Assembly: GCF_004798965.1 (NCBI RefSeq)
Contig: NZ_SDSD01000003.1
Coordinates: 372,001 to 436,000 of the forward strand
Length of the DNA stretch: 64,000 bases
Reading direction: 5' to 3'
Origin: Onishia niordana
GTDB taxonomy: Bacteria > Pseudomonadota > Gammaproteobacteria > Pseudomonadales > Halomonadaceae
The position numbers and the translations under genes were made by a program. Each line of letters begins with the position of its first letter. Within the stretch, counting starts at the first letter, position 1. The notes beneath the pieces are model-generated. The model searched no databases. It saw only the letters and a program-made list of their open reading frames with translations, and had not been told where the DNA came from. This document shows positions 63,244-64,000 of the stretch, piece by piece.

Positions 63244-63828
63244 TCATCCGCGCCGCTTCTGTTGACGCTCACGGTTGTTGGCTCTTGCGCGCTCTGACTT
63301 CCTCAACATGACCAGCGTGGCCCCGAGCCCCCCCTGAGACGCGGGTGCAGAGGCAAAGGCCTGCACTTCGTCAAACTGAGCCAGCCACTTGGCCAGGTAG
63401 GAACGCAGTATGTTGGCAGGGCTCTCATCCTCGCGCCCTCGCCCATGAACCACCATCAAGGAACGTAACCCTTGCTCATGCGCATCCCGAATGAAGCCGA
63501 ACAACTCGCGGCGACATTCCGACAAAGGACGACGCTGCAGATGCAAGTGAGCTTCGGGGGCATAACCACCATGACGAAGGCGCTCTACTACACCCAACTG
63601 AATGCCATCACGCCGATACTCTAGCGGATCATGAGACCCCACCAGTTCCACGAAGTCATCAGACAGAAAATTGCCCTGCTCATTTAACTGCTGTGCTGCA
63701 TGGCGTCGAGCTTGCTGTGCCTCGTTCGGCCCCTTGCTTCGATGGCTCACATCCGCTCTATCCCTTCCCTTGGCAATAGGACGAACGTCTCCCATCTGAC
63801 GTCGAAACTCACGATCCATCATGCTCAT
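63244..63828 (-). CDS. Smr-domain protein
   Basis: 194 residues from the CAT at 63826-63828, which has a near-ideal ribosome site on the minus strand (GGAGGTGATC); the frame runs 33 codons further upstream without support. N-terminal charged segment, then a C-terminal Smr domain (about 95-175) with AHLHLQRRPLSECRRELFGFI and the LMVVHGRGRE motif. Small MutS-related domains are nucleases or ribosome-collision factors in other bacteria; the role of this YdaL/SmrA type is unclear. Confidence 0.87.
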   Translation of the reverse strand: MSMMDREFRRQMGDVRPIAKGRDRADVSHRSKGPNEAQQARRHAAQQLNEQGNFLSDDFVELVGSHDPLEYRRDGIQLGVVERLRHGGYAPEAHLHLQRRPLSECRRELFGFIRDAHEQGLRSLMVVHGRGREDESPANILRSYLAKWLAQFDEVQAFASAPASQGGLGATLVMLRKSERARANNRERQQKRRG

Positions 63829-63952
63829 GCTGATCACCTCCGACACGGCGTGTAGAAACAGCTCGATGCCCTGACTAGCCTCCAAGAAGCATGCCATGCC
63901 AGGATGAGTACGCGAACCCCCTGACAACGTTAATCAAATAAAGGACACACCC

Positions 63953-64000
63953 ATGCGCGTCCTGCGATACGCTCTCGGCTCAACGATCGGCTTGATGATG
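63953..64000 (+). CDS. Start of an unidentified gene, cut by window edge
   Basis: ATG 63953 follows AAGGA at 63941-63945; 16 codons are visible (MRVLRYALGSTIGLMM), reading like the beginning of a signal peptide or membrane helix. Nothing further can be said. The 124-bp interval to the smr gene should hold divergent promoters. Confidence 0.5.
   Translation, partial: MRVLRYALGSTIGLMM

Overview
The window is ordinary chromosomal DNA from a moderately halophilic gammaproteobacterium, most likely Halomonas or a close relative. The evidence is a complete ectABC ectoine operon combined with gammaproteobacterial gene orders (aspS-yebC-ruvCAB-ybgC-tolQRAB-pal-cpoB; a Pseudomonas-like yciK/mupP/ubiG/mtaD/mtnA neighbourhood; cysI followed by a DUF934 gene). 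The species call is inference. I saw no rRNA, tRNA, CRISPR array, prophage or insertion sequence.

Layout. 1-11100 (+): 3' part of aspS, yebC, Holliday-junction genes ruvCAB, and the Tol-Pal cell-envelope operon, then a YciK-like reductase. 11200-15300: mupP, ubiG and mtaD on the minus strand, divergent from mtnA (quinone synthesis, muramic acid recycling, methylthioadenosine salvage). 15300-18200: galU, a UDP-glucose dehydrogenase-like gene that has lost its catalytic cysteine, and convergent sodB. 18490-25900: a membrane-anchored coiled-coil protein next to tamA-tamB (outer-membrane/translocation assembly), then msrA. 25900-36000 (mostly minus): YheT-type hydrolase, pepQ, a LysR regulator, the dppABCDF peptide transporter, and carbonic anhydrase can. 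36155-40320: glutathione reductase gor and ectABC with a strong sigma-70-like promoter, structured spacers and a terminator. 40350-46400: three small minus-strand genes and a two-gene RND efflux pump without an outer-membrane partner. 46570-50000: a three-gene set of retropepsin-like lipoprotein, inactive-transglutaminase/7TM protein and ATP-grasp ligase. 50085-51370: zur-hisI-yidD. 51560-55370: sufE and nfuA flank a divergent tyrosine recombinase/KfrA-like pair. 55600-64000: metH, a MATE transporter, cysI with its DUF934 partner, an Smr-domain gene and the first 16 codons of an unidentified gene.

Most genes serve housekeeping, envelope, stress (osmotic, oxidative, metal) and sulfur/methionine metabolism. 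The best candidates for poorly described biology are the 46573-50001 cassette (RimB-like protease, 7TM transglutaminase and RimK-like ligase, with parts predicted on both sides of the membrane), the recombinase/KfrA pair around an AT-rich palindromic spacer, and the active-site-degenerate UDP-glucose dehydrogenase homologue next to galU.
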